A stretch of DNA of 22,775 nt from Azotobacter paspali (GTDB lineage: Bacteria; Pseudomonadota; Gammaproteobacteria; Pseudomonadales; Pseudomonadaceae): NCBI RefSeq assembly GCF_042434745.1, contig NZ_JBHLSS010000068.1. One strand, 5' to 3'. Below are positions 17,163-22,775 of this stretch, one piece after another. A program made the translations under genes and the position numbers. Position 1 is the first letter of the stretch. Every line of letters begins with the position of its first letter. Below the pieces are notes generated by a model. The model was not told the origin of the DNA. It made no database searches and saw nothing but the letters and a program-made list of their open reading frames with translations.

Positions 17163-17531
17163 TTACAGCACTTCAGGGGCAAGCGAGACGATCTTCATGA
17201 ACTTCTCGGAACGAAGTTCACGAGTGACCGGCCCGAAGATGCGGGTGCCGATCGGCTCCTGCTTGTTGTTGAGCAGGACGGCCGCATTACCATCGAAGCG
17301 AATGATGGAGCCATCAGGGCGACGCACGCCGTGCCGGGTACGAACCACGACAGCGGTCATGACCTGGCCCTTCTTGACCTTGCCGCGCGGAATCGCTTCC
17401 TTCACGGTAACCTTGATGATGTCGCCGATGCCGGCGTAACGGCGGTGCGAGCCACCCAGTACCTTGATGCACATGACGCGGCGAGCACCACTGTTGTCAG
17501 CCACATCGAGCATGGATTGAGTCTGAATCAT
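17163..17531 (-). CDS. rplN: 50S ribosomal protein L14
   Basis: L14 lies at the subunit interface and contacts L19 and 16S helix 14. The 122-residue product begins MIQTQSMLDVADNSGARRVMC and has GDIIKVTVKEAIPRGKVKKGQ. It ends TRELRSEKFMKIVSLAPEVL. In E. coli this gene begins the separate spc operon; here it follows rpsQ by only 23 bp and no promoter-like sequence is visible there, so it is probably co-transcribed with the S10 genes. Confidence 0.99.
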   Translation of the reverse strand: MIQTQSMLDVADNSGARRVMCIKVLGGSHRRYAGIGDIIKVTVKEAIPRGKVKKGQVMTAVVVRTRHGVRRPDGSIIRFDGNAAVLLNNKQEPIGTRIFGPVTRELRSEKFMKIVSLAPEVL

Positions 17532-17554
17532 AACTTTCTCCGACCCTTAGTCTC

Positions 17555-17821
17555 TTAGACTTCCACCGCGCGCTCGACGACTTCCACCAGCATCCAGGAC
17601 TTGGTCTTGGCCAGCGGACGGGTCTCGCGAATGGTGACCGTGTCGCCGATACGGCACTGGTTGGTTTCGTCGTGGGCGTGCAGCTTGGTCGAACGCTTCA
17701 CGTATTTACCGTAGATCGGGTGCTTCACGCGGCGCTCGATCAGGACGGTGATGGTCTTATCCATTTTGTCGCTTACGACACGGCCGGTCAGCGTGCGAAC
17801 AGTTTTCTGAGCTTCAGCCAT
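17555..17821 (-). CDS. rpsQ: 30S ribosomal protein S17
   Basis: S17 is a primary 16S rRNA binder in the 5' domain. The 88-residue product begins MAEAQKTVRTLTGRVVSDKMD and has the OB-fold segments KTITVLIERRVKHPIYGKYV and KLHAHDETNQCRIGDTVTIRE. The ATG at 17821 is preferred to an upstream GTG at 17827, because it gives the family N-terminus and lies 2 bp after the rpmC stop. The ribosome-binding site is weak (GGTAAG), consistent with coupling to rpmC. Confidence 0.98.
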   Translation of the reverse strand: MAEAQKTVRTLTGRVVSDKMDKTITVLIERRVKHPIYGKYVKRSTKLHAHDETNQCRIGDTVTIRETRPLAKTKSWMLVEVVERAVEV

Positions 17822-17823
17822 GA

Positions 17824-18015
17824 TCACTTACCTGCCTGCTGGTTGAGCACAGTCTTGACGCGAGCGATGTCGCGCTTCACTTGCGAGAGCAGGTGAGTCT
17901 GCCCCAGTTGGCCAGTTGCCTTCTGCATGCGCAGATTGAACTGGTCGCGCAGCAGGCTGAGCAATTGCTCGCTCAACTGCTCAGCTGTTTTTTCACGAAG
18001 TTCACTCGCTTTCAT
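17824..18015 (-). CDS. rpmC: 50S ribosomal protein L29
   Basis: L29 sits beside the exit tunnel and forms part of the docking site for SRP and trigger factor with L23. The 63-residue helical-hairpin protein begins MKASELREKTAEQL and has LSLLRDQFNLRMQKATGQL. The ATG at 18015 overlaps the rplP stop by one base (TGATG), which implies translational coupling. A GTG three bases earlier would add one residue but is less likely. Confidence 0.98.
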   Translation of the reverse strand: MKASELREKTAEQLSEQLLSLLRDQFNLRMQKATGQLGQTHLLSQVKRDIARVKTVLNQQAGK

Positions 18016-18428
18016 CACATCACCGTCCGCTTAACAAAAGTGGTGGCGAGCGGCAGCTTGGCTGCTGCCAGGGCGAAAGCCTCGCGCGCCAGCTCTTCGG
18101 AAACACCCTCGATTTCGTAGAGCACCTTGCCCGGCTGAATCTGGGCAACCCAGTACTCGACGTTCCCTTTGCCCTTACCCATACGAACTTCGAGAGGCTT
18201 CTTAGTAACCGGCTTGTCAGGGAATACGCGGATCCAGATCTTGCCGCCACGCTTGACGTGACGGGTCAAGGCGCGACGCGCAGCCTCAATCTGGCGGGCG
18301 GTGAGACGACCGCGGCTCACGGACTTCAGGGCGAACTCGCCGAAGCTGACCTTACTACCACGGTGAGCCAGGCCGCGGTTGTGGCCGGTCATCTGCTTGC
18401 GGAATTTTGTACGCTTGGGTTGCAACAT
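18015..18428 (-). CDS. rplP: 50S ribosomal protein L16
   Basis: L16 helps shape the A-site and is important for late large-subunit assembly. The 137-residue product begins MLQPKRTKFRKQMTGHNRG. It has GRLTARQIEAARRALTRHVKRGG and KPLEVRMGKGKGNVEYW. R82 in the VRMGKGKG segment corresponds to the arginine hydroxylated in E. coli L16. It is 14 bp after rpsC and overlaps rpmC by one base. Confidence 0.99.
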   Translation of the reverse strand: MLQPKRTKFRKQMTGHNRGLAHRGSKVSFGEFALKSVSRGRLTARQIEAARRALTRHVKRGGKIWIRVFPDKPVTKKPLEVRMGKGKGNVEYWVAQIQPGKVLYEIEGVSEELAREAFALAAAKLPLATTFVKRTVM

Positions 18429-18442
18429 GCTGCGTACTCCTC

Positions 18443-19129
18443 TTACTTAGCAGCTTTTTTGCGAGGCGCAGGCGCTTGCGGCTTGAGCTCTTCGTGCTGG
18501 CCACCGATGACCTCGCCCTTGAAGATCCAAACCTTGACGCCGATCACACCGTAGGTGGTGTGCGCTTCGTAGGTGGCGTAATCGATGTCCGCGCGCAGGG
18601 TGTGCAACGGCACACGGCCTTCGCGGTACCATTCGGTACGGGCGATTTCAGCACCGCCCAGACGACCACTCACCTGGATCTTGATGCCCTTGGCACCAAT
18701 GCGCATGGCGTTCTGTACCGCACGCTTCATGGCGCGACGGAACATCACGCGACGCTCAAGCTGCTGGGCCACGCTCTGAGCAACCAGCATACTGTCGAGT
18801 TCCGGCTTGCGGATCTCTTCGATGTTGATGTGCACCGGCACACCCATTTGCTTGGTCAGATCCTGACGCAGCTTCTCAACATCCTCACCCTTCTTGCCGA
18901 TCACGATACCGGGACGCGCGGTGTGGATGGTGATGCGTGCGGTTTGAGCCGGACGAGCGATATCGATGCGGCTCACGGACGCGCTTTTTAATTTGTCTTG
19001 GAGATACTCACGCACCTTCAGGTCGGCATACAAATAGTCCGCGTAATTCTTGCGGTCGGCATACCAAACCGAGGTGTGCTCCTTGACGATTCCCAGGCGA
19101 ATGCCTACGGGATGTACTTTCTGACCCAT
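18443..19129 (-). CDS. rpsC: 30S ribosomal protein S3
   Basis: S3 lines the mRNA entry channel. The 228-residue product begins MGQKVHPVGIRLGIVKEHTSVWYADRK (family start, given in part). It has the KH domain with the GxxG loop in RPGIVIGKKGEDVEKLR, and the C-terminal GGAEIARTEWYREGRVPLHTLRADIDY. The start at 19129 is chosen over the longer frame to 19213, which would run into rplV; GGAG lies about 8 bases upstream. The tail is rich in Ala, Pro and Lys. Confidence 0.99.
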   Translation of the reverse strand: MGQKVHPVGIRLGIVKEHTSVWYADRKNYADYLYADLKVREYLQDKLKSASVSRIDIARPAQTARITIHTARPGIVIGKKGEDVEKLRQDLTKQMGVPVHINIEEIRKPELDSMLVAQSVAQQLERRVMFRRAMKRAVQNAMRIGAKGIKIQVSGRLGGAEIARTEWYREGRVPLHTLRADIDYATYEAHTTYGVIGVKVWIFKGEVIGGQHEELKPQAPAPRKKAAK

Positions 19130-19142
19130 CTGATCGACTCCG

Positions 19143-19475
19143 TTACTTGTCCGCAACCTTGACAGTGATATGGCAAGACCGCTTGACGATGCGATCAGCA
19201 CGGCCCTTGGCACGCGGCATGATGCGCTTAAGCGAACGCCCCTCGTTGACGAAAACGGTGGAGACCTTCAGGTCGTCCACGTCTGCGCCCTCGTTGTGCT
19301 CGGCGTTGGCAACGGCCGACTCCAGCACTTTCTTCATGATCTCGGCGGCTTTCTTGCTGCTGAAAGCCAGCAGGTTGAGCGCATCGCCCACCTTCTTCCC
19401 GCGGATCTGGTCGGCGACCAAGCGGGCTTTCTGGGCGGAGATTCGAGCGCCCGACAGCTTAGCGGCTACTTCCAT
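19143..19475 (-). CDS. rplV: 50S ribosomal protein L22
   Basis: L22 lines the peptide exit tunnel with a long beta-hairpin. The 110-residue product begins MEVAAKLSGARISAQKARLVAD and has DALNLLAFSSKKAAEIMKKVLESAVANAEHN (in part). The hairpin region around RSLKRIMPRAKGRADRIVKRS is complete, with no macrolide-resistance-type deletion visible. It starts 13 bp after rpsS, with AAGGA close to the ATG. Confidence 0.99.
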   Translation of the reverse strand: MEVAAKLSGARISAQKARLVADQIRGKKVGDALNLLAFSSKKAAEIMKKVLESAVANAEHNEGADVDDLKVSTVFVNEGRSLKRIMPRAKGRADRIVKRSCHITVKVADK

Positions 19476-19488
19476 CTTTCCTTACCCC

Positions 19489-19764
19489 TCAACGCTTGGC
19501 CTTTTTGTCTGCCGCATGACCACGATAGGTACGGGTAGCGGCAAACTCGCCCAGTTTATGACCGACCATATCCTCGTTGATGAGCACCGGGACATGTTGA
19601 CGGCCGTTATGCACAGCAATGGTCAGACCGACCATCTGCGGCAGGATCATCGAACGACGCGACCAGGTCTTGACCGGTTTGCGATCGTTCTTTTCCACCG
19701 CCACTTCGACCTTCTTCAACAGGTGAAGATCGATAAAAGGACCTTTTTTCAGAGAACGCGGCAC
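19489..19764 (-). CDS. rpsS: 30S ribosomal protein S19 (GTG start)
   Basis: S19 forms a complex with S13 in the 30S head. The 91-residue product begins MPRSLKKGPFIDLHLLKKVE and includes KTWSRRSMILPQMVGLTIAVHNGR and the basic tail EFAATRTYRGHAADKKAKR. The start codon is GTG (19762-19764), confirmed because the family N-terminus begins exactly there and AGAGGG lies upstream. It is 16 bp after rplB. Confidence 0.99.
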   Translation of the reverse strand: MPRSLKKGPFIDLHLLKKVEVAVEKNDRKPVKTWSRRSMILPQMVGLTIAVHNGRQHVPVLINEDMVGHKLGEFAATRTYRGHAADKKAKR

Positions 19765-19780
19765 AGTCGTATCCCTCTAG

Positions 19781-20602
19781 TTACTTACGGCGGCGGACGA
19801 TCATGTTGTCGGTGCGCTTGTTCGACCGGGTCTTCGCACCCTTGGTCGGGAAGCCCCACGGCGACACCGGATGACGGCCACCCGAGGTACGACCTTCACC
19901 ACCACCATGCGGGTGGTCGACCGGGTTCATCGCCACACCGCGAACGGTCGGGCGAACACCGCGCCAGCGCTTGGCACCGGCCTTGCCCAGAGAACGCAAG
20001 CTGTGCTCGGAGTTGGAAACCTCGCCCAGAGTCGCGCGGCAATCAGCCAGGACCTTGCGCATCTCGCCGGAACGCAGACGCAGGGTCACATAGGCTCCTT
20101 CGCGTGCGACCAGTTGCACGGAGGCACCAGCGGAACGAGCGATCTGTGCTCCCTTGCCCGGCTTCAGCTCGACACCGTGAATGGTGGAGCCGACCGGAAT
20201 GTTTCGCAGCGGTAGCGTATTGCCAGCCTTGATCGGCGCGTTCACTCCGGAAATCAACTGGTCACCGGCCACAACACCCTTCGGTGCGATGATGTAGCGA
20301 CGCTCGCCGTCGGCGTACTTCAGCAACGCAATGTGTGCGGTACGGTTCGGGTCGTACTCGATGCGCTCGACGGTGGCAGGAATACCGTCCTTGTTGCGAC
20401 GAAAATCGACCAGGCGATAGTGCTGCTTGTGACCACCACCGATATGACGGGTGGTAATGCGGCCGTTGTTGTTACGACCACCGGACTTGGACTTCTTCTC
20501 CAGCAGCGGCGCGTAAGGGGCACCCTTGTGCAGCTCCTGGTTGACCACCTTGACCACGAAACGGCGGCCAGCGGAAGTCGGCTTGCATTTAACGATTGCC
20601 AT
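19781..20602 (-). CDS. rplB: 50S ribosomal protein L2
   Basis: L2 is essential for subunit association and peptidyl-transferase function. The 273-residue product has the family N-terminus MAIVKCKPTSAGRRFVVKVV, the OB and SH3-like RNA-binding core (ITTRHIGGGHKQHYRLVDFRR, YIIAPKGVVAGDQLISG), and the hallmark MNPVDHPHGGGEGRTSGG near residue 225-242. H230 is the probable counterpart of the functionally important E. coli His229. The lysine/arginine-rich tail ends NMIVRRRK. It starts 11 bp after rplW. Confidence 0.99.
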   Translation of the reverse strand: MAIVKCKPTSAGRRFVVKVVNQELHKGAPYAPLLEKKSKSGGRNNNGRITTRHIGGGHKQHYRLVDFRRNKDGIPATVERIEYDPNRTAHIALLKYADGERRYIIAPKGVVAGDQLISGVNAPIKAGNTLPLRNIPVGSTIHGVELKPGKGAQIARSAGASVQLVAREGAYVTLRLRSGEMRKVLADCRATLGEVSNSEHSLRSLGKAGAKRWRGVRPTVRGVAMNPVDHPHGGGEGRTSGGRHPVSPWGFPTKGAKTRSNKRTDNMIVRRRK

Positions 20603-20613
20603 GATGCACCCCT

Positions 20614-20913
20614 TTACTCAGCGCTGTTGGCGAAATCGAGATCTTGGCCAGGCTGAAGAGCAACATATGCCTTCTTCCAGTCGTTGCGCTTGCCCAGACC
20701 GCGAACGGTACGCTTGGTCTTGCCCTGGACATTCAGGGTGGTGACATTGGCGACCTTCACGTCGAACAAGGCCTCGACGGCCTTCTTGATTTCCAGCTTG
20801 GTTGCATCGGTGGCAACCTTGAAAACGAACTGCTTCTTGCTTTCCGCCAGCACGGTGGCCTTCTCGGAGATGTGCGGACCAAGCAGTACTTTGAATACGC
20901 GTTCCTGGTTCAT
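20614..20913 (-). CDS. rplW: 50S ribosomal protein L23
   Basis: L23 is the docking site for trigger factor and SRP at the exit tunnel. The 99-residue product begins MNQERVFKVLLGPHISEKATV and has FKVATDATKLEIKKAVEALFDVKVANV and the loop GKTKRTVRGLGKRNDWKKAYV. Its ATG overlaps the rplD stop (ATGA), so translation is probably coupled to L4. Confidence 0.99.
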   Translation of the reverse strand: MNQERVFKVLLGPHISEKATVLAESKKQFVFKVATDATKLEIKKAVEALFDVKVANVTTLNVQGKTKRTVRGLGKRNDWKKAYVALQPGQDLDFANSAE

Positions 20914-21512
20914 CCCAGCAGCTCCTCGAATTTCTTCACGGCCGGCACGGTGATCAGCACCTTGTCATAGGCGATCAGGCTGACCGGATCGGACCCCAGG
21001 ACATCGCGAACATCGACGTGCGGCAGGTTACGGGCAGCCAGATACAGGTTCTGATCCACAGCATCGGAGACGATCAGCACGTCGCTCAGGCCCAGACTGC
21101 CCAGCTTGCTCACCAGGCTCTTGGTCTTGGGAGCATCCACGGCGAAATCTTCGACGACGACCAGACGCTCTTGACGCACGAGCTCGCTCAGGATCGAGCG
21201 CAGAGCGGCACGGTACATCTTCTTGTTGAGCTTCTGATCGTGATTTTGCGGGCGGGCGGCGAAGGTCACGCCACCACCACGCCAGAGTGGACCACGGCTA
21301 GTACCGGCGCGCGCACGGCCAGTACCCTTCTGGCGCCAGGGGCGCTTGCCGCCACCACTGACATCGGAGCGGTTCTTCTGCTGCTTGCTGCCCTGACGGC
21401 CACCGGCTAGATAGGCGACGACTGCTTGGTGCACAAGGGTCTCGTTGAACTCGCCGCCAAAGGTGCGCTCGGAGACTTCGATCGCCTGAGCGCCATTCAC
21501 ATTCAATTGCAT
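20910..21512 (-). CDS. rplD: 50S ribosomal protein L4
   Basis: L4 reaches into the exit tunnel and, in E. coli, represses its own S10 operon. The 200-residue product begins MQLNVNGAQAIEVSERTFGGEF. It contains the extended tunnel loop with GGGKRPWRQKGTGRARAGTSR and the C-terminal domain ending AYDKVLITVPAVKKFEELLG. AGGGG precedes the ATG. It lies 14 bp after rplC. The S10 leader here looks too short for the E. coli-type L4 control. Confidence 0.99.
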   Translation of the reverse strand: MQLNVNGAQAIEVSERTFGGEFNETLVHQAVVAYLAGGRQGSKQQKNRSDVSGGGKRPWRQKGTGRARAGTSRGPLWRGGGVTFAARPQNHDQKLNKKMYRAALRSILSELVRQERLVVVEDFAVDAPKTKSLVSKLGSLGLSDVLIVSDAVDQNLYLAARNLPHVDVRDVLGSDPVSLIAYDKVLITVPAVKKFEELLG

Positions 21513-21526
21513 CTCAGCTTCCCCTC

Positions 21527-22162
21527 TTAACCGCGAGCCTTGGCTGCCGGACGCACGATCACATCGCCACCGGTAGCGCCAGGAATGGCACCCTTGACCA
21601 GCAGCAGATTGCGTTCGGAGTCGACACGAACCACTTCCAGGGACTGCACGGTCACGCGCTCAGCGCCCAGATGACCGGACATTTTCTTGCCCTTGAACAC
21701 ACGGCCAGGAGTCTGGCACTGGCCGATGGAGCCCGGAACACGGTGGGAAACGGAGTTGCCGTGGGTGTTGTCCTGGCCGCGGAAATTCCAGCGTTTGATG
21801 GTGCCGGCGTAGCCTTTACCCTTGGACTGGCCGGTGACGTCCACCAACTGCCCGGCCTGGAAAATCTCGACAGTGATCTGGTCGCCGGACTGGTACTCGC
21901 CTTCTTCGAGGCGGAACTCCCAGACGCCACGACCAGCAGAGACATTTGCCTTGGCGAAGTGACCAGCCTGCGCCTTGGTCACACGCGAAGCCCGACGCTC
22001 GCCGACAGTGACCTGCACCGCCAGATAGCCGTCGCTTTCTGCATTCTTGAACTGGGTCACACGGTTCGGCTCGATCTCGATGACCGTAACCGGAACGGAG
22101 ACACCTTCTTCGGTGAAAATGCGGGTCATGCCGCACTTACGACCGATTACACCAATAGTCAT
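21527..22162 (-). CDS. rplC: 50S ribosomal protein L3
   Basis: L3 is an early assembly protein whose extension reaches the peptidyl-transferase centre. The 211-residue product begins MTIGVIGRKCGMTRIFTEEG and has GKGYAGTIKRWNFRGQDNTHGNS (in part) and GSIGQCQTPGRVFKGKKMSG. Q150 in GQCQTPG is the glutamine methylated by PrmB in E. coli. The start at 22162 is preferred to the longer frame to 22195, because it gives the family N-terminus and has AGAGG at good distance. It follows rpsJ by 84 bp, the widest gap in the S10 part. Confidence 0.99.
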   Translation of the reverse strand: MTIGVIGRKCGMTRIFTEEGVSVPVTVIEIEPNRVTQFKNAESDGYLAVQVTVGERRASRVTKAQAGHFAKANVSAGRGVWEFRLEEGEYQSGDQITVEIFQAGQLVDVTGQSKGKGYAGTIKRWNFRGQDNTHGNSVSHRVPGSIGQCQTPGRVFKGKKMSGHLGAERVTVQSLEVVRVDSERNLLLVKGAIPGATGGDVIVRPAAKARG

Positions 22163-22246
22163 TTCTTGAACCTCTCGAGTGTACGGGGCTTTCACCCGCT
22201 ATGGCCGCCCATTTCAGAGCGTTACACGACCAAGACCCGAATGGTC

Positions 22247-22558
22247 TTAGCCGAGGCTGATCTGCACTTCCACGCCAGCCGCCAGATCGAGCTTCATCAG
22301 CGCGTCGACGGTCTTGTCGGTCGGCTGAACGATATCCAGCACACGCTTGTGGGTACGAATTTCGTACTGATCGCGCGCATCCTTGTTGACGTGCGGCGAA
22401 ATCAGAACGGTATACCGCTCTTTACGGGTAGGCAGAGGAATCGGACCACGCACCTGAGCACCAGTACGTTTCGCGGTTTCCACGATTTCCTGGGTAGATT
22501 GATCAATCAGGCGATGGTCAAAAGCCTTCAACCGAATACGGATTTGTTGGTTTTGCAT
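22247..22558 (-). CDS. rpsJ: 30S ribosomal protein S10
   Basis: S10 is a 30S head protein and, as NusE, a partner of NusB in transcription antitermination and of NusG in coupling. The 103-residue product begins MQNQQIRIRLKAFDHRLID and has TAKRTGAQVRGPIPLPTRKERYTVL and NKDARDQYEIRTHKRVLDI. GAGG lies 6 bases before the ATG. It is the first gene of the S10 unit, with its own promoter directly behind the tuf terminator. A 6-bp hairpin (22232-22237 with 22243-22248) overlaps its stop codon. Confidence 0.99.
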   Translation of the reverse strand: MQNQQIRIRLKAFDHRLIDQSTQEIVETAKRTGAQVRGPIPLPTRKERYTVLISPHVNKDARDQYEIRTHKRVLDIVQPTDKTVDALMKLDLAAGVEVQISLG

Positions 22559-22621
22559 TTTGACCTCAGACTCGAAGTTGCCACCCTACCGAGCGGAATA
22601 CGCCCGATAAAAGGAGGCACA

Positions 22622-22650
22622 ATTGTACGGATGCCCCCCTAGAGTGTCAA
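22622..22650 (-). promoter_or_regulatory. S10 operon promoter (near-consensus sigma70)
   Basis: On the minus strand a consensus -35 TTGACA (22645-22650) and a near-consensus -10 TACAAT (22622-22627) are separated by exactly 17 bp. The predicted start near 22615 gives a leader of about 57 nt to rpsJ, much shorter than the roughly 170-nt L4-responsive leader of E. coli. The early transcript contains CCTCCTT (22611-22617). Confidence 0.85.
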
Positions 22651-22666
22651 ACAAAATGATCAGCAA

Positions 22667-22696
22667 TAGAAAAAGCCCCAAAAGGGGCTTTTTCTA
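22667..22696 (-). terminator. Intrinsic terminator of tuf
   Basis: A perfect 13-bp stem (22667-22679 with 22684-22696, AAAA/TTTT loop) has a GGGGC core followed by T5. It begins 13 bases after the tuf stop on the minus strand and separates tuf from the S10 promoter. Because the A/T-rich flanks are symmetrical it could also work on the plus strand. Confidence 0.85.
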
Positions 22697-22708
22697 CTAT
22701 CCCATCGA

Positions 22709-22775
22709 TTACTCGATGATCTTGGCCACCACACCGGCGCCGACGGTACGACCGCCTTCGCGGATAGCGAAACGC
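22709..22775 (-). CDS. tuf: Elongation factor Tu, C-terminal end (partial)
   Basis: Reading the minus strand from the window edge to TAA at 22709-22711 gives RFAIREGGRTVGAGVVAKIIE, the universal C-terminus of EF-Tu. EF-Tu delivers aminoacyl-tRNA to the ribosome. Only about 22 codons are inside the window. A tuf gene directly before rpsJ is the expected str-S10 order in Pseudomonas. Which of the usual two tuf copies it is cannot be told from this end alone, although position suggests the str-operon copy. Confidence 0.95.
   Translation of the reverse strand, partial: RFAIREGGRTVGAGVVAKIIE

Overview
The window is a stretch of chromosome from a gammaproteobacterium of the Pseudomonadaceae. The ribosomal, RpoA, UvrA, SSB and YajR-type proteins read like Pseudomonas proteins, and the neighbourhood ssb / MFS transporter / uvrA / rplQ follows the Pseudomonas arrangement. 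The Pseudomonas stutzeri-Azotobacter branch is possible but cannot be fixed from the sequence alone. GC content is high, so many long antisense open frames are shadows.

Right half (8871-22775, all minus strand): the 3' end of a tuf gene and its terminator are followed by the complete S10-spc-alpha super-cluster of 28 genes: rpsJ rplC rplD rplW rplB rpsS rplV rpsC rplP rpmC rpsQ - rplN rplX rplE rpsN rpsH rplF rplR rpsE rpmD rplO secY rpmJ - rpsM rpsK rpsD rpoA rplQ. It encodes ribosomal proteins, the SecY translocon channel and the RNA polymerase alpha subunit. rpmJ (38 aa) lies at 11879-11995. The S10 promoter has a consensus -35 and near-consensus -10 (TTGACA-17-TACAAT). Two internal junctions, rpsN/rpsH and rpmJ/rpsM, each carry a terminator-like hairpin with a sigma70-type promoter overlapping its 3' edge. 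The two promoters share an 11-base segment and the same 17-bp spacing. The rpsN/rpsH one is the most interesting signal in the window, because no promoter is visible at rpsQ/rplN, the E. coli spc position. Tandem terminators follow rplQ.

Middle (3744-8612): uvrA (plus) is divergent from yajR-ssb (minus). UvrA damage recognition and single-strand binding protein are here separated by a YajR-type MFS transporter, and no LexA box is visible. Between uvrA and rplQ there are only 258 bp, without the bfrA and katA genes that P. aeruginosa has there.

Left part (1-3728): two overlapping minus-strand genes encode an NAD-dependent sugar-nucleotide epimerase and an RmlD-like protein that seems to have lost its catalytic Tyr/Lys. 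They run into a strong bidirectional terminator at 53-85. To their right lies a decayed patch: a short-chain dehydrogenase remnant (minus, three frameshifts) abuts a LysR-type regulator remnant (plus, two frameshifts). Both have lost their 5' ends, as expected if one deletion removed the control region of a divergent regulator/target pair. I found no phage, insertion sequence, CRISPR array, tRNA or rRNA. Apart from the regulatory junctions and the pseudogene pair, this is an ordinary housekeeping region.
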